Notes: a model not told the origin generated them from the letters alone. DNA of 64,000 nt from Butyrivibrio fibrisolvens (GCF_037113525.1 NZ_CP146963.1:3968001-4032000); one strand, 5' to 3'; counted from the first letter of the stretch, positions 15,194-24,066 are shown. A program made the numbers and translations.

Positions 15194-16513
15194 TCAATCG
15201 TCTAAAAAGCCTTTGTAATTACGAACGAGCATCTGTGACTCAATCTGCTTAACTGTTTCAAGTATAACACTTACAACGATGATAAGAGAAGTGCCACCAA
15301 ATGATACATTGGCATTAAAAAGTCCGTTAAATACGATTGGAAGAACCGCTACGATGATCAGGCCGCATACACCAATAAGGATGATGTATTTGAGCATATT
15401 CTGCAGATAATCGCTGGTTGGCTTACCAGGTCTGATACCTGGGATAAATCCACCCTGCTTCTTAAGATTGTCTGCAATCTCAAGCGGATTAAATGTAATG
15501 TCTGTATAGAAGTAAGCGAAAAATATCATAAGAAGTATATATAATACAAGTCCTACGCTATATTTCCACTGTGAAGGCTGAATCCAGTTGCCTTCGTTGA
15601 GGTACTTAAGAACCTCGCTCCATACTCCTGTTCCCTTATATCCCAAAAGCTGAGATACGATGATCGGGAACTGGAAAAGTGACATTGCAAAAATGATAGG
15701 CATAACGCCGGCTGTATTAACCTTAAGTGGAATCTCTGCTCCACTAGAACCTACAAGACGTCTGCCCTGCAGTTTCTTAGCATACTGAACCGGAATCTTA
15801 CGCTCTGCATCATTGAGAAGGACTACCAGCACTACCATTGCTATGATTATTACAAGAATGATAAGTCCGTATACAACCTTCTGTACTACTGAGTGATTAA
15901 GAAGGAACTGTTCGTACAGAGTCTTTAAATCCTTCGGCATTCTGGAAACAATGTTGATTGTAAGGACAATGGATATACCATTACCTACACCATAATCCGT
16001 AATTCTTTCACCAATCCACATAAGGAATGCACTACCTGCAGTAAGCGCTGCAACGATTTCTACACAATATACCCAGTTCTGAGATTTGATAAGAAGTCCA
16101 TTGCGATAGAAACCTACTGCCATAGCAATTGATTCTACGAGCGCAAGTGCTATTGTGATGTAACGAGTCATGTTCGTAAGTTTCTTACGACCTTCTTCGC
16201 CATCATGCTGCCATTCTTCGAATTTTGGAATAGCAATTGTCAGTAGCTGAATAATGATAGATGACGTAATGTAAGGTGTGATATTCAGAGCCAGAATAGA
16301 CATCTGTTCGAATGATCCACCTGTAAAACGTTCCATAAATCCGAAACTTCCGCCTGCTGTAAGTTGACGGAACCAATATGAGAACTGCTCACCGTATATA
16401 CCGGGAACAGTAATCAATGTACCAAGTCTGATTACTGCAAGCATCAGAAGTGTAAACACTATCTTGCTTCTGATTTCTCTAATTTTGAATGCATTCTTTA
16501 GGGTTGTTAGCAT
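15194..16513 (-). CDS. secY: Protein translocase subunit SecY
   Basis: A 439-residue integral membrane protein with the ten hydrophobic segments of SecY, the protein-conducting channel. Recognisable blocks are VPGIYGEQFSYW in the first periplasmic loop, ALNITPYITSSIIIQLLTIA, VGNGISIVLTINI and the cytoplasmic loop KKQGGFIPGIRPGKPT. SecE (47338) and the motor SecA (50591) are also encoded in this window. The ATG overlaps the rplO stop by one base (TGATG), so the two are probably translationally coupled. Confidence 0.98.
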   Translation of the reverse strand: MLTTLKNAFKIREIRSKIVFTLLMLAVIRLGTLITVPGIYGEQFSYWFRQLTAGGSFGFMERFTGGSFEQMSILALNITPYITSSIIIQLLTIAIPKFEEWQHDGEEGRKKLTNMTRYITIALALVESIAMAVGFYRNGLLIKSQNWVYCVEIVAALTAGSAFLMWIGERITDYGVGNGISIVLTINIVSRMPKDLKTLYEQFLLNHSVVQKVVYGLIILVIIIAMVVLVVLLNDAERKIPVQYAKKLQGRRLVGSSGAEIPLKVNTAGVMPIIFAMSLFQFPIIVSQLLGYKGTGVWSEVLKYLNEGNWIQPSQWKYSVGLVLYILLMIFFAYFYTDITFNPLEIADNLKKQGGFIPGIRPGKPTSDYLQNMLKYIILIGVCGLIIVAVLPIVFNGLFNANVSFGGTSLIIVVSVILETVKQIESQMLVRNYKGFLDD

Positions 16514-16953
16514 CAGATCACCTCTGCTGTTCCACCAAGAGCCTCGATTTTTTCTTTTGCAGATGCACTGAATGCATTTACTTTAACCGTAAGCTTCTTA
16601 GTTAATTCTCCGCCACCAAGAATCTTAACACCATCATTTTCCTTCTTGATAATGCCCATTTCTTTAAGTGCGCTGACAGTAACTTCAGCTCCGTTATCAA
16701 ATGCTTCCAGTCTGTCAACATTGATAGCTACATAGTTCTTAGAATTGATGTTCTTGAAGCCTCTCTTAGGAAGTCTTCTGAACAGAGGCATCTGACCACC
16801 TTCGAAACCTGGTCTTGGAGCTCCTGAACGAGCCTTCTGACCCTTGTGACCCTTACCAGCAGTCTTTCCGTTTCCTGAAGCGTGTCCACGTCCTCTTCTG
16901 AAGTTGTCTGACTGTACTGATCCTTCAGCTGGTCTTAAATTTGATAATTCCAT
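16513..16953 (-). CDS. rplO: 50S ribosomal protein L15 (uL15)
   Basis: A 146-residue L15. It starts MELSNLRPAEGSVQSDNFRR and has the glycine/arginine-rich RGRGHASGNGKTAGKGHKGQ and GFEGGQMPLFRRLPKRGF that thread into 23S rRNA. The start at 16953 is chosen because GAGG lies six bases upstream; the frame extends four codons further but through that site. The stop overlaps the secY ATG by one base. Confidence 0.97.
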   Translation of the reverse strand: MELSNLRPAEGSVQSDNFRRGRGHASGNGKTAGKGHKGQKARSGAPRPGFEGGQMPLFRRLPKRGFKNINSKNYVAINVDRLEAFDNGAEVTVSALKEMGIIKKENDGVKILGGGELTKKLTVKVNAFSASAKEKIEALGGTAEVI

Positions 16954-17107
16954 GATATTCCTCATTTCCCGCTGCGAGAATCACTAAGACGCAGATTATG
17001 CCTCGCAGCGTGTCTCATAATCTGCTCGCTCATTATATTATACGCACCTTTTGGGTGCATAGCAAACATGGTTCTGCAAAAATATTTGCAGAACCGTGTT
17101 TATATCA
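16954..17107 (-). other. Intercistronic hairpins between rpmD and rplO
   Basis: The 154-base gap contains a perfect 11-base stem GGTTCTGCAAA/TTTGCAGAACC with a 4-base loop (17070-17095) and a second stem CAGATTATG/CATAATCTG (about 16996-17028). Neither is followed by a uridine run on the minus strand, so they look like processing or stability elements and not terminators. Confidence 0.5.
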
Positions 17108-17296
17108 TTACATTTCTTCAACTTTAACAAGGTGTCTGATCTGCTGGATCTGTCCTCTTGTAGCGGAGTTATCCGGAAGAACTACACTGCTGTTAAGTTT
17201 CTTAAATCCCATTGATTTAACGGTTGCTACCTGCTTAGGCACAGCACCGATAGTGGATTTAATCAATGTGATTTTGAGTTTCTTTTCTGCTGCCAT
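17108..17296 (-). CDS. rpmD: 50S ribosomal protein L30 (uL30)
   Basis: A 62-residue L30, the short bacterial form. It reads AAEKKLKITLIKSTIGAVPK at the start and IQQIRHLVKVEEM at the end. A GGAG-type site precedes the ATG at 17296. It stands between rpsE and rplO in the normal spc order. Confidence 0.97.
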   Translation of the reverse strand: MAAEKKLKITLIKSTIGAVPKQVATVKSMGFKKLNSSVVLPDNSATRGQIQQIRHLVKVEEM

Positions 17297-17325
17297 TGAT
17301 TTCTCCTTTCCTTAAGGCTGTTACC

Positions 17326-17835
17326 TTAAGCATTAACTTCTTCTACAGACTTGCCGCGCATCTTTGCAACTTCCTCAGGAGTCTTAAGCTTGCTGAGACC
17401 GTTGATTGTAGCGAATACAACGTTCTGCTTATTGTTGGAACCAAGAGACTTTGTACGAATGTTCTTGATACCAGCAAGTTCACATACGGAACGTGCAGGA
17501 CCACCAGCGATGATACCTGTACCTTCTGGGCTCTTCTTAAGAAGAACTTCAGCACTTCCGAACTTACCAACGAAATCATGTGTAATGGAGTTATTCTCAT
17601 CAAGAGCAACTGTAACAAGTGACTTTGTTGCAGCTTCCTTACCCTTACGAATAGCATCCGGAATTTCTGTAGCCTTACCAAGACCACATCCTACGTGTCC
17701 ATTACCATCACCTACAACTACAAGAGCTGTAAATTTCATGTTACGGCCACCCTTAACTACCTTGGTAACCCTTTTAATGGTAACGACTTTATCTGTTAAC
17801 TCAAGCTGACTTGCATCAACGACTGTACGTTTCAT
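17326..17835 (-). CDS. rpsE: 30S ribosomal protein S5 (uS5)
   Basis: A 169-residue S5 with the double-stranded RNA-binding N-terminal domain (VVKGGRNMKFTALVVVGDGN, GHVGCGLGKATEIPDAIRKG) and the C-terminal GTGIIAGGPARSVCELAGI. S5 lies at the mRNA entry tunnel and influences decoding fidelity. The sequence starts MKRTVVDASQLEL, 20 bases after rplR. Confidence 0.98.
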   Translation of the reverse strand: MKRTVVDASQLELTDKVVTIKRVTKVVKGGRNMKFTALVVVGDGNGHVGCGLGKATEIPDAIRKGKEAATKSLVTVALDENNSITHDFVGKFGSAEVLLKKSPEGTGIIAGGPARSVCELAGIKNIRTKSLGSNNKQNVVFATINGLSKLKTPEEVAKMRGKSVEEVNA

Positions 17836-17854
17836 TTAATTCTGTTCTCCTCTC

Positions 17855-18223
17855 TTAGAATTCTAAGCCAGCTTTTCTGGCAGCATCAGCAAGGGCTTCA
17901 ACCTTACCGTGATAAATGTAACCTGCTCTGTCGAAAACAACAGCCTTGATACCCTTCTCAAGGGCTCTCTTAGCTACTACATCTCCAACATATGCAGCTG
18001 CATCAACATCATCGGTGTTCTTGAGCTCAGCCTTGATGTCTTTTTCAAGAGTAGAAGCAGAAACAAGAGTCTTCTGAGCTACGTCATCGATAACCTGAGC
18101 GTAGATGTTCTTGTTGCTTCTGAACACTGCAAGTCTTGGTCTCTCAGCAGTGCCGCTGTAGCGTTTACGTTCCTTCAGGTGCTTCTTTTCACGAATTTCC
18201 TGTCTGGATTCTTTCTTAACCAT
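17855..18223 (-). CDS. rplR: 50S ribosomal protein L18 (uL18)
   Basis: A 122-residue L18, which binds 5S rRNA with L5. Its basic N-terminus (REIREKKHLKERKRYSGTAE type) and RPRLAVFRSNKNIYAQVIDD are typical, as is the C-terminal FDRAGYIYHGKVEALADAAR. It lies between rplF and rpsE. Confidence 0.98.
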   Translation of the reverse strand: MVKKESRQEIREKKHLKERKRYSGTAERPRLAVFRSNKNIYAQVIDDVAQKTLVSASTLEKDIKAELKNTDDVDAAAYVGDVVAKRALEKGIKAVVFDRAGYIYHGKVEALADAARKAGLEF

Positions 18224-18242
18224 TTTACACTCTCCTTATCTC

Positions 18243-18782
18243 TTACTTCTTACCGGTCTTACCGACTTTACGTCTGATTACTTCATCAACGTACTTGATT
18301 CCCTTGCCCTTATATGGTTCAGGAGCTCTCTTCTCGCGGATGATTGCTGCGTACTGGCCAACCTTTTCCTTGTCGATACCTTTAACTGTGATGATCTGAC
18401 CTTCAACAGTAGATTCAACACCTTCTGGATCTTCAAGTTCTACCGGATGAGAATATCCAAGAGTAAGTGTGAGAGTTTTGCCCTTCTTTGCAGCTCTGTA
18501 ACCAACACCTGCAACCTCGAGCTTCTTCTCAAATCCGTCTTTAACACCTGTTACCATGTTGTTCAGAAGTGCTCTTGTAAGTCCGTGCAGAGCCTTTGTT
18601 CTCTTCTGATCATCTGGTCTTGTTATAACAATCTCGCCGTCTTTCTGCTCGATTGAAAGCTCCGCAGGGAAATCTCTTGTAAGTTCTCCCTTAGGACCTT
18701 TTACAGTCACCTTGTTATTTTCTGCAACCGTGATGTTTACTCCATCAGGGATTGCGATTGGCATTTTACCGATTCGTGACAT
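18243..18782 (-). CDS. rplF: 50S ribosomal protein L6 (uL6)
   Basis: A 179-residue L6 built of two duplicated domains. It starts MSRIGKMPIAIPDGVNITVA and ends in the near-universal block KEKVGQYAAIIREKRAPEPY then KGKGIKYVDEVIRRKVGKTG. L6 lies near the sarcin-ricin loop and factor-binding site. It is 15 bases after rpsH. Confidence 0.98.
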   Translation of the reverse strand: MSRIGKMPIAIPDGVNITVAENNKVTVKGPKGELTRDFPAELSIEQKDGEIVITRPDDQKRTKALHGLTRALLNNMVTGVKDGFEKKLEVAGVGYRAAKKGKTLTLTLGYSHPVELEDPEGVESTVEGQIITVKGIDKEKVGQYAAIIREKRAPEPYKGKGIKYVDEVIRRKVGKTGKK

Positions 18783-18797
18783 GCCCGTACCTCCAAT

Positions 18798-19199
18798 TTA
18801 CCAAATAAATGCAAGAACTTCGCCACCAACCTGGAGCTCTCTTGCTTTCTTATCAGTTACAACACCCTGGTTTGTAGAAATGATAGCAATTCCGAGACCG
18901 CCAAGTACTCTTGGAAGCTCATCCTTACCAGCATATACACGAAGACCAGGCTTGGAAATTCTCTTGATACCTGTGATAACCTTATCGTTACGATCTGCAC
19001 CATACTTAAGTGTGATGTGGAGATCCTTGAAGCCCTTGTTATCAACAACGTCAAGCTTCTTGATATAACCTTCCTCAAGAAGAATGTTTGCGATTGCAAG
19101 CTTCATCTTTGATGAAGGAACGTCTACAGTATCATGTTTAGCAGTGTTAGCGTTACGAATTCTTGTAAGCATATCTGCAATAGGATCATTCATTGCCAT
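18798..19199 (-). CDS. rpsH: 30S ribosomal protein S8 (uS8)
   Basis: A 133-residue S8, a primary binder of the central domain of 16S rRNA and the translational repressor of the spc operon in E. coli. It starts MNDPIADMLTRIRNANTAKH (after an initial MA) and ends with GLGIAIISTNQGVVTDKKAR followed by ELQVGGEVLAFIW. The 111-base gap to rpsN could hold a regulatory site, but I see no clear S8-helix mimic. Confidence 0.98.
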   Translation of the reverse strand: MAMNDPIADMLTRIRNANTAKHDTVDVPSSKMKLAIANILLEEGYIKKLDVVDNKGFKDLHITLKYGADRNDKVITGIKRISKPGLRVYAGKDELPRVLGGLGIAIISTNQGVVTDKKARELQVGGEVLAFIW

Positions 19200-19310
19200 T
19201 TTAATTTTCCTCCTAATATTCTTGCTCCGCCTTACTCCCCAAAAAGGGGAGAGACACGAAGCCGCAATAAATTTTGTTGAACTTGATCACAAAGTGATCA
19301 CTTGTCCTAA

Positions 19311-19496
19311 TTACCAGCTGGCTTTCTTTACGCCAGGGATCTCGCCCTTATATGCAAGTTCACGGAAGCAGATTCTGCAAATTCCGTATTTTCTAAGAAC
19401 TGAATGAGGACGACCGCAGATTCTGCAACGTGTATAAGCTCTTGTTGAGAACTTAGGTTTCATCTGCTGTTTTCTTTTCATGGATAATTTAGCCAT
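19311..19496 (-). CDS. rpsN: 30S ribosomal protein S14, zinc-binding type Z (uS14)
   Basis: A 61-residue S14 of the short zinc-containing type. The ligands are CRICGRPHSVLRKYGICRIC, that is CxxC-15-CxxC. The start MAKLSMKRKQQMKPKFSTRA and the end GEIPGVKKASW are characteristic. S14 completes the 30S head late in assembly. Twenty-one bases separate it from rplE. Confidence 0.98.
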   Translation of the reverse strand: MAKLSMKRKQQMKPKFSTRAYTRCRICGRPHSVLRKYGICRICFRELAYKGEIPGVKKASW

Positions 19497-19517
19497 GTTT
19501 TTTCTTTCCTCCTATGA

Positions 19518-20057
19518 TTACTTTGCGAAAGGCATGTTGAACAGTCTGAGAAGCTCACGAGCCTCTTCGTCTGTCTTTGCTGTTGTTGTGAAGATAATGT
19601 CCATTCCTCTTGTCTTATCAACCTTATCATACTCGATTTCAGGGAAGATAAGCTGTTCACGAATACCAAGAGCATAGTTGCCTCTTCCGTCAAAGGAATC
19701 AGGATTGATGCCGCGGAAGTCACGTACACGAGGCAGTGCCAGGTTTACGAGACGATCCAGGAAATCATACATCTTCTCGCCACGAAGAGTAACCTTGCAA
19801 CCGATTGCCTGGCCCTCTCTGATCTTAAAGTTAGCGATTGACTTCTTAGCCTTTGTAAGAACGGGCTTCTGACCTGTGATAATTTCCATGTCGCCAGCTG
19901 CGTTCTCAAGAACCTTAGCATTTTCTTTAGCTTCGCCAACTGCCATGTTAACAACGATCTTGTCAAGCTTCGGAACTTCCATAACGTTCTTGTAGCCGAA
20001 CTTCTTTGTCATAGCGTCAACGATTTCATTTGTATATAAATCTTTATATCTGCTCAC
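19518..20057 (-). CDS. rplE: 50S ribosomal protein L5 (uL5)
   Basis: A 179-residue L5 that binds 5S rRNA and contacts P-site tRNA. It shows KYKDLYTNEIV-type N-terminus, VMEVPKLDKIVVNMAVGEA, TGQKPVLTKAKKSIANFKIR and the C-terminal DIIFTTTAKTDEEARELLRL. It lies between rplX and rpsN as in other spc operons. Confidence 0.98.
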   Translation of the reverse strand: MSRYKDLYTNEIVDAMTKKFGYKNVMEVPKLDKIVVNMAVGEAKENAKVLENAAGDMEIITGQKPVLTKAKKSIANFKIREGQAIGCKVTLRGEKMYDFLDRLVNLALPRVRDFRGINPDSFDGRGNYALGIREQLIFPEIEYDKVDKTRGMDIIFTTTAKTDEEARELLRLFNMPFAK

Positions 20058-20077
20058 GTCTTAGTACCTCCTTCCCG

Positions 20078-20440
20078 TTAGTTCTTCTTCTGTGACGGAT
20101 AGATCACGTCGATAACTTCGCCTGTTGCCTTAGCAACACGAGACTTCTTGACAACCTTGCCATTTTCGTCTCTTTCTTCTTTGATGCCGACGCGTGTTGT
20201 CTTACCGTCAACTACGAGCATAACGTTGGAGATATCGATAGGAGCTTCAACTTCTACGATTCCGCCGTTCTGATTCTGCATAGAAGGCTTCTGGTGCTTT
20301 TTAACCTTGTTGATACCTTCTACAACTACTCTGTGATTTTTAGCATCAACGGACAGAACCTTACCTTCATGACCCTTGTCTTCATAGGAGCCAGCGATAA
20401 CACGAACTGTATCTCCCTTTTTAATTCTACTTGCTGCCAT
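20078..20440 (-). CDS. rplX: 50S ribosomal protein L24 (uL24)
   Basis: A 120-residue L24, an assembly initiator that binds the 5' domain of 23S rRNA. The KOW motif is KKGDTVRVIAGSYEDKGHEG followed by KVLSVDAKNHRVVVEGINKV. The C-terminal portion (RDENGKVVKKSRVAKATGEV) is slightly longer than in many homologues. A 15-base gap follows rplN. Confidence 0.97.
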   Translation of the reverse strand: MAASRIKKGDTVRVIAGSYEDKGHEGKVLSVDAKNHRVVVEGINKVKKHQKPSMQNQNGGIVEVEAPIDISNVMLVVDGKTTRVGIKEERDENGKVVKKSRVAKATGEVIDVIYPSQKKN

Positions 20441-20455
20441 AATTTGGGTTCCTCC

Positions 20456-20824
20456 TTATAATACTTCAGGTGCAAGAGAAAGTATCTTCATGTATTTCTT
20501 ATCACGAAGCTCTCTAGCAACTGGTCCAAATATACGTGTTCCTTTTGGATTACCGTCATCGTTGATTACTACAGCAGCGTTCTCATCGAACTTGATGTAG
20601 GAACCATCTTTACGACGTGTCTCCTTTACTGTACGAACAACAACGGCTTTAACAACGTCACCCTTTTTTACAACACCACCGGGTGTTGCATCTTTAACAG
20701 AAGCAACGATTACATCACCGATTCTCGCATATCTTCTTGTAGATCCGCCCATAACACGAATGCAAAGCAGTTCTTTTGCACCAGTATTATCAGCGACATT
20801 AAGTCTGCTTTCCTGTTGAATCAT
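20456..20824 (-). CDS. rplN: 50S ribosomal protein L14 (uL14)
   Basis: The standard 122-residue L14. It starts MIQQESRLNVADNTGAKELL and contains KKGDVVKAVVVRTVKETRRK, DENAAVVINDDGNPKGTRIF and GPVARELRDKKYMKILSLAP. L14 forms bridge B5/B8 to 16S rRNA and is the binding site of the silencing factor RsfS. It lies between rpsQ and rplX. Confidence 0.98.
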   Translation of the reverse strand: MIQQESRLNVADNTGAKELLCIRVMGGSTRRYARIGDVIVASVKDATPGGVVKKGDVVKAVVVRTVKETRRKDGSYIKFDENAAVVINDDGNPKGTRIFGPVARELRDKKYMKILSLAPEVL

Positions 20825-20884
20825 GTTAATTCTCCTTCTTTATAATGCGCAGGAATATGAGTTATCTTAAAAATATACTCAAAA

Positions 20885-21139
20885 TTATTTAGCGCGTTCA
20901 ATAATAGAAACAAGTCTCCATCTCTTATCTTTTGAAAGTGGTCTTGTCTCCATGACCTTTACTGTATCGCCAACATGACACTCATTGTTCTCGTCATGTG
21001 CTTTAAGCTTATATGTTTTCTTAACGATCTTCTTGTAAAGAGGATGTTTTACATGGTCTTCAATGGAAACAGTGATGGTCTTGTCCATCTTATCACTTGT
21101 AACCTTACCAACACGTGTTTTTCTAAGATTTCTTTCCAC
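20885..21139 (-). CDS. rpsQ: 30S ribosomal protein S17 (uS17)
   Basis: An 84-residue S17 with an OB fold that binds the 5' domain of 16S rRNA. It starts MERNLRKTRVGKVTSDKMDK and contains TITVSIEDHVKHPLYKKIVK and the ETRPLSKDKRWRLVSIIERA ending. It lies in the S10-spc junction rpmC-rpsQ-rplN. Confidence 0.98.
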   Translation of the reverse strand: MERNLRKTRVGKVTSDKMDKTITVSIEDHVKHPLYKKIVKKTYKLKAHDENNECHVGDTVKVMETRPLSKDKRWRLVSIIERAK

Positions 21140-21172
21140 GATTCTTTATCCTTTCCCGCAACTTCAGCGAAA

Positions 21173-21382
21173 TTATTCAGCTACTTTTGATTTCTGTGTG
21201 ATTACTGTCTGAATTCTAGCAATGTTCTTACGAACAGTGTTGATTCTTGCAGTATTATCCAGCTGGTTAGTAGCCTTCTGGAATCTTAAATTGAAAAGTT
21301 CCTTCTTTGCAGAAACAAGCTCTTCATTAAGAGCCTTTGCATCCTTCTTATTAAGCTCTTCAACATATGCATTAGTTTTCAT
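21173..21382 (-). CDS. rpmC: 50S ribosomal protein L29 (uL29)
   Basis: A 69-residue L29 that lies at the polypeptide exit tunnel and helps dock trigger factor and SRP. It reads MKTNAYVEELNKKDAKALNE and then ELFNLRFQKATNQLDNTARI. The ATG at 21382 lies inside the end of rplP (11-base overlap), with GGTGG upstream, so rplP and rpmC are probably translationally coupled. The frame is open for 35 more codons upstream, all within rplP, and these are not part of L29. Confidence 0.96.
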   Translation of the reverse strand: MKTNAYVEELNKKDAKALNEELVSAKKELFNLRFQKATNQLDNTARINTVRKNIARIQTVITQKSKVAE

Positions 21383-21809
21383 CAGATACACCACCTTCCA
21401 AATCAGCCTTGGAAACGATCTTGCAGCGGCAAGGAAGCTTGTGCATAGCAAGACGAAGTGCTTCTCTGGCATCATCTTCAGATACACCGCCGATCTCGAA
21501 CATTACGCGACCTGGCTTTACTACAGATACCCAGTACTCTACAGTACCCTTTCCTGAACCCATTCGAGTTTCAGCAGGCTTTGCTGTAACAGGCTTATCA
21601 GGGAATATTTTGATCCAAACCTGTCCACCACGCTTTGTGAAACGTGTCATAGCTACACGGGCAGCCTCGATCTGGTTGGATCTGATCCAGCAAGGATCAA
21701 GGGCAACTATTCCATATTCACCGTAAGCGATTGTTGTACCGCGAGTAGCTTTGTGAGCCATAGAACCACGGAACTGTTTACGGTGTTTAACTCTCTTTGG
21801 CATTAACAT
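21372..21809 (-). CDS. rplP: 50S ribosomal protein L16 (uL16)
   Basis: A 145-residue L16, which shapes the A-site tRNA corridor. It has MPKRVKHRKQFRGSMAHKAT and IKIFPDKPVTAKPAETRMGS followed by GKGTVEYWVSVVKPGRVMFE. Two starts are possible: an ATG at 21809 that overlaps the rpsC stop (TAATG) and the more usual ATG two codons later. Spacing from GGGAG favours the first. It overlaps rpmC by 11 bases at its end. Confidence 0.97.
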   Translation of the reverse strand: MLMPKRVKHRKQFRGSMAHKATRGTTIAYGEYGIVALDPCWIRSNQIEAARVAMTRFTKRGGQVWIKIFPDKPVTAKPAETRMGSGKGTVEYWVSVVKPGRVMFEIGGVSEDDAREALRLAMHKLPCRCKIVSKADLEGGVSDEN

Positions 21810-22483
21810 TATTTATCGCTCCCTTCCTTGTCAGCATCAGCTTTAGGTCCTTTCTTAGGAAGAACTTCTCCCTTGTAGATCCAAACCTTAACACCAACCT
21901 TACCATAGGTTGTATCTGCTTCTGCAAAACCATAATCAATATCAGCTCTAAGTGTCTGAAGCGGGATTGTTCCTTCGCTATAGAACTCTTTACGAGCAAT
22001 ATCAGCACCACCAAGACGACCACCACAGCAAGCCTTGATACCAAGAACGCCTGCCTTCATGGATCTTGACATTGAAGACTTCATAGCTCTTCTGAAAGAT
22101 ACACGGTTCTCAAGCTGGCTAGCAATGTTTTCTGCAACAAGCTGAGCATCGCGGTCAGGTCTCTTAATCTCTTTGATATCAACCATGACTTTTTTATCTG
22201 TAAGCTTCTGAAGCTCTTTCTTTGTGATCTCGATTTCGTTGCCGCCCTTACCAATTACAACGCCAGGCTTAGCTGTGAAAACGATAACCTTAACTCTGTC
22301 AGATGCTCTCTCGATCTCAATCTTGGAAACACCTGCAGCATATAACTTTTTCTTAAGGTACTTTCTGATCTTGTAATCTTCAACAAGATTATCAGCAAAT
22401 GCACCCTCTTCAGCGTACCATCTGGAATCCCAGTCAGCTATAACGCCTACTCTCATGCCATGCGGATTAACTTTCTGTCCCAT
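21809..22483 (-). CDS. rpsC: 30S ribosomal protein S3 (uS3)
   Basis: A 224-residue S3 at the mRNA entry site with helicase-like function. The start MGQKVNPHGMRVGVIADWDS, the KH domain GVVIGKGGNEIEITKKELQK and the C-terminal GVKVWIYKGEVLPKKG are all present. Its stop shares a base with the rplP start. Confidence 0.98.
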   Translation of the reverse strand: MGQKVNPHGMRVGVIADWDSRWYAEEGAFADNLVEDYKIRKYLKKKLYAAGVSKIEIERASDRVKVIVFTAKPGVVIGKGGNEIEITKKELQKLTDKKVMVDIKEIKRPDRDAQLVAENIASQLENRVSFRRAMKSSMSRSMKAGVLGIKACCGGRLGGADIARKEFYSEGTIPLQTLRADIDYGFAEADTTYGKVGVKVWIYKGEVLPKKGPKADADKEGSDK

Positions 22484-22503
22484 TTGATTTTAGCTCTCCT
22501 TTC

Positions 22504-22902
22504 TTATCTCTCATCCAGAATGATGCTGAGGTTGCTCATTCTCTTGTTGATTCTGTAAGCTCTGCCCTGTGCTCTAGGATGAATTCTCTTCATGATAGGG
22601 CCATTGTTAGCATAGCACTCAGCAATGTACAGATTTTCACGGTTCTTACCCTGGAATTCTGCGTTAGCTGCAGCACTTGCAAGGAGCTTATAGATAACGC
22701 TTGAAGCATATCTTGGATTGTACTGTAAGATAGCAAGAGCTGTTGTTACATCTTTACCACGGATAGCGTCCATAACGAAGCATGCCTTCTGAACAGGAAT
22801 TCTAGCGTATGTAAGCTTAGCGTGTGGTCTTGTCTCTCTATTTTCTCTATTTCTCTCAACTTTGTATTGAGATCTGGACTTCTTCTTTTCTTCTGTTGCC
22901 AT
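22504..22902 (-). CDS. rplV: 50S ribosomal protein L22 (uL22)
   Basis: A 132-residue L22, whose long beta-hairpin lines the exit tunnel where macrolides and stalling peptides act. It has a charged N-terminal extension (MATEEKKKSRSQYKVERNRE) before the usual ARIPVQKACFVMDAIRGKDV. The hairpin tip region is ANNGPIMKRIHPRAQGRAYR, without an obvious macrolide-resistance deletion. It follows rpsS. Confidence 0.97.
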   Translation of the reverse strand: MATEEKKKSRSQYKVERNRENRETRPHAKLTYARIPVQKACFVMDAIRGKDVTTALAILQYNPRYASSVIYKLLASAAANAEFQGKNRENLYIAECYANNGPIMKRIHPRAQGRAYRINKRMSNLSIILDER

Positions 22903-22925
22903 AATGAACCTCCTTTCGCTCTACC

Positions 22926-23207
22926 TTATCTGGCACCTGTCTTTTTCTCGTTGCCTGCGTGGCCGCGGAAAGTTCTGGTCTGAACGAACTCACCAAGCTT
23001 ATGGCCAACCATATCCTCAGTTACATATACCGGGATGTGCTTTCTTCCGTCGTGAACTGCGATCGTATGCCCTACGAATGAAGGGAAGATCGTTGAACGA
23101 CGTGACCAGGTCTTGATGATCTGCTTTTCGTTCTGTGCGTTCATAGCATCTATTTTCTTTAAGAGACTTGCATCAGCGAAAGGTCCCTTTTTAAGTGATC
23201 TTGACAT
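22926..23207 (-). CDS. rpsS: 30S ribosomal protein S19 (uS19)
   Basis: A 93-residue S19 in the 30S head, close to the A site. It starts MSRSLKKGPFADASLLKKID and continues with KTWSRRSTIFPSFVGHTIAV and TEDMVGHKLGEFVQTRTFRG. It lies 16 bases after rplB in the canonical S10 order. Confidence 0.98.
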   Translation of the reverse strand: MSRSLKKGPFADASLLKKIDAMNAQNEKQIIKTWSRRSTIFPSFVGHTIAVHDGRKHIPVYVTEDMVGHKLGEFVQTRTFRGHAGNEKKTGAR

Positions 23208-23223
23208 TTTATTCTCCCTTCAA

Positions 23224-24066
23224 TTATTTGATGGCTTTACCGTTTCTTCTTCTTACGATGAGCTTGTTAGAAGCCTTCTTGGACTTACGTGTCTTATAAC
23301 CAAGAGCAGGCTTGCCCCAAGGTGTGCATGGACCCGGACGACCTACCGGAGCCTTACCTTCACCACCACCGTGTGGGTGATCGTTAGGGTTCATAACAGA
23401 ACCACGAACTGTAGGACGAATACCCATGTGACGAATACGGCCTGCCTTACCATAATTGATAAGGTTGTGTTCAATGTTTCCAACTTCACCGATTGTTGCA
23501 CGGCACTCGATCGGAACCATTCTCATCTCACCAGAAGGAAGACGAAGTGTAGCATACTTCTCACCCTTAGCCATAAGCTGTGCAGAGTTACCAGCTGAAC
23601 GAACAAGCTGACCACCCTTTCCAGGATAAAGCTCGATGTTGTGAACTTCTGTACCTACAGGAATAGCTGAAAGTGGAAGGCAGTTACCAACACGGATTTC
23701 TGCGTTAGCACCGTTCATAACTGTCATGCCATCTGTAAGACCTGCAGGAGCAAGGATGTATGACTTTGTTCCATCTGCGTAGCAGATAAGAGCGATGTTA
23801 GCTGTACGGTTAGGATCGTACTCGATACCGATAACCTTTGCAGGCATATCATCTTTATTTCTCTTGAAGTCGATGAGTCTGTATTTAACTCTACCGCCGC
23901 AACCTTTGTGTCTAACTGTGATCTTACCCTGGTTATTACGTCCAGCAATGCTGTTCTTTGAAACAAGAAGCTTCTTCTCAGGAGTCTTCTTTGTGATTTC
24001 AGCGAAATCAGAACCAGTCATGTTTCTTCTGGATGGGGTATAAGGACCATACTTCTTAATTCCCAT
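23224..24066 (-). CDS. rplB: 50S ribosomal protein L2 (uL2)
   Basis: A 280-residue L2, needed for subunit joining and peptidyl-transferase activity. The C-terminal block with the functionally key histidine is NPNDHPHGGGEGKAPVGRPG. It starts MGIKKYGPYTPSRRNMTGSD at 24066, preceded by AAGGAG. The frame stays open for 25 codons further upstream, but this does not match L2 and covers the ribosome binding site. Confidence 0.98.
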   Translation of the reverse strand: MGIKKYGPYTPSRRNMTGSDFAEITKKTPEKKLLVSKNSIAGRNNQGKITVRHKGCGGRVKYRLIDFKRNKDDMPAKVIGIEYDPNRTANIALICYADGTKSYILAPAGLTDGMTVMNGANAEIRVGNCLPLSAIPVGTEVHNIELYPGKGGQLVRSAGNSAQLMAKGEKYATLRLPSGEMRMVPIECRATIGEVGNIEHNLINYGKAGRIRHMGIRPTVRGSVMNPNDHPHGGGEGKAPVGRPGPCTPWGKPALGYKTRKSKKASNKLIVRRRNGKAIK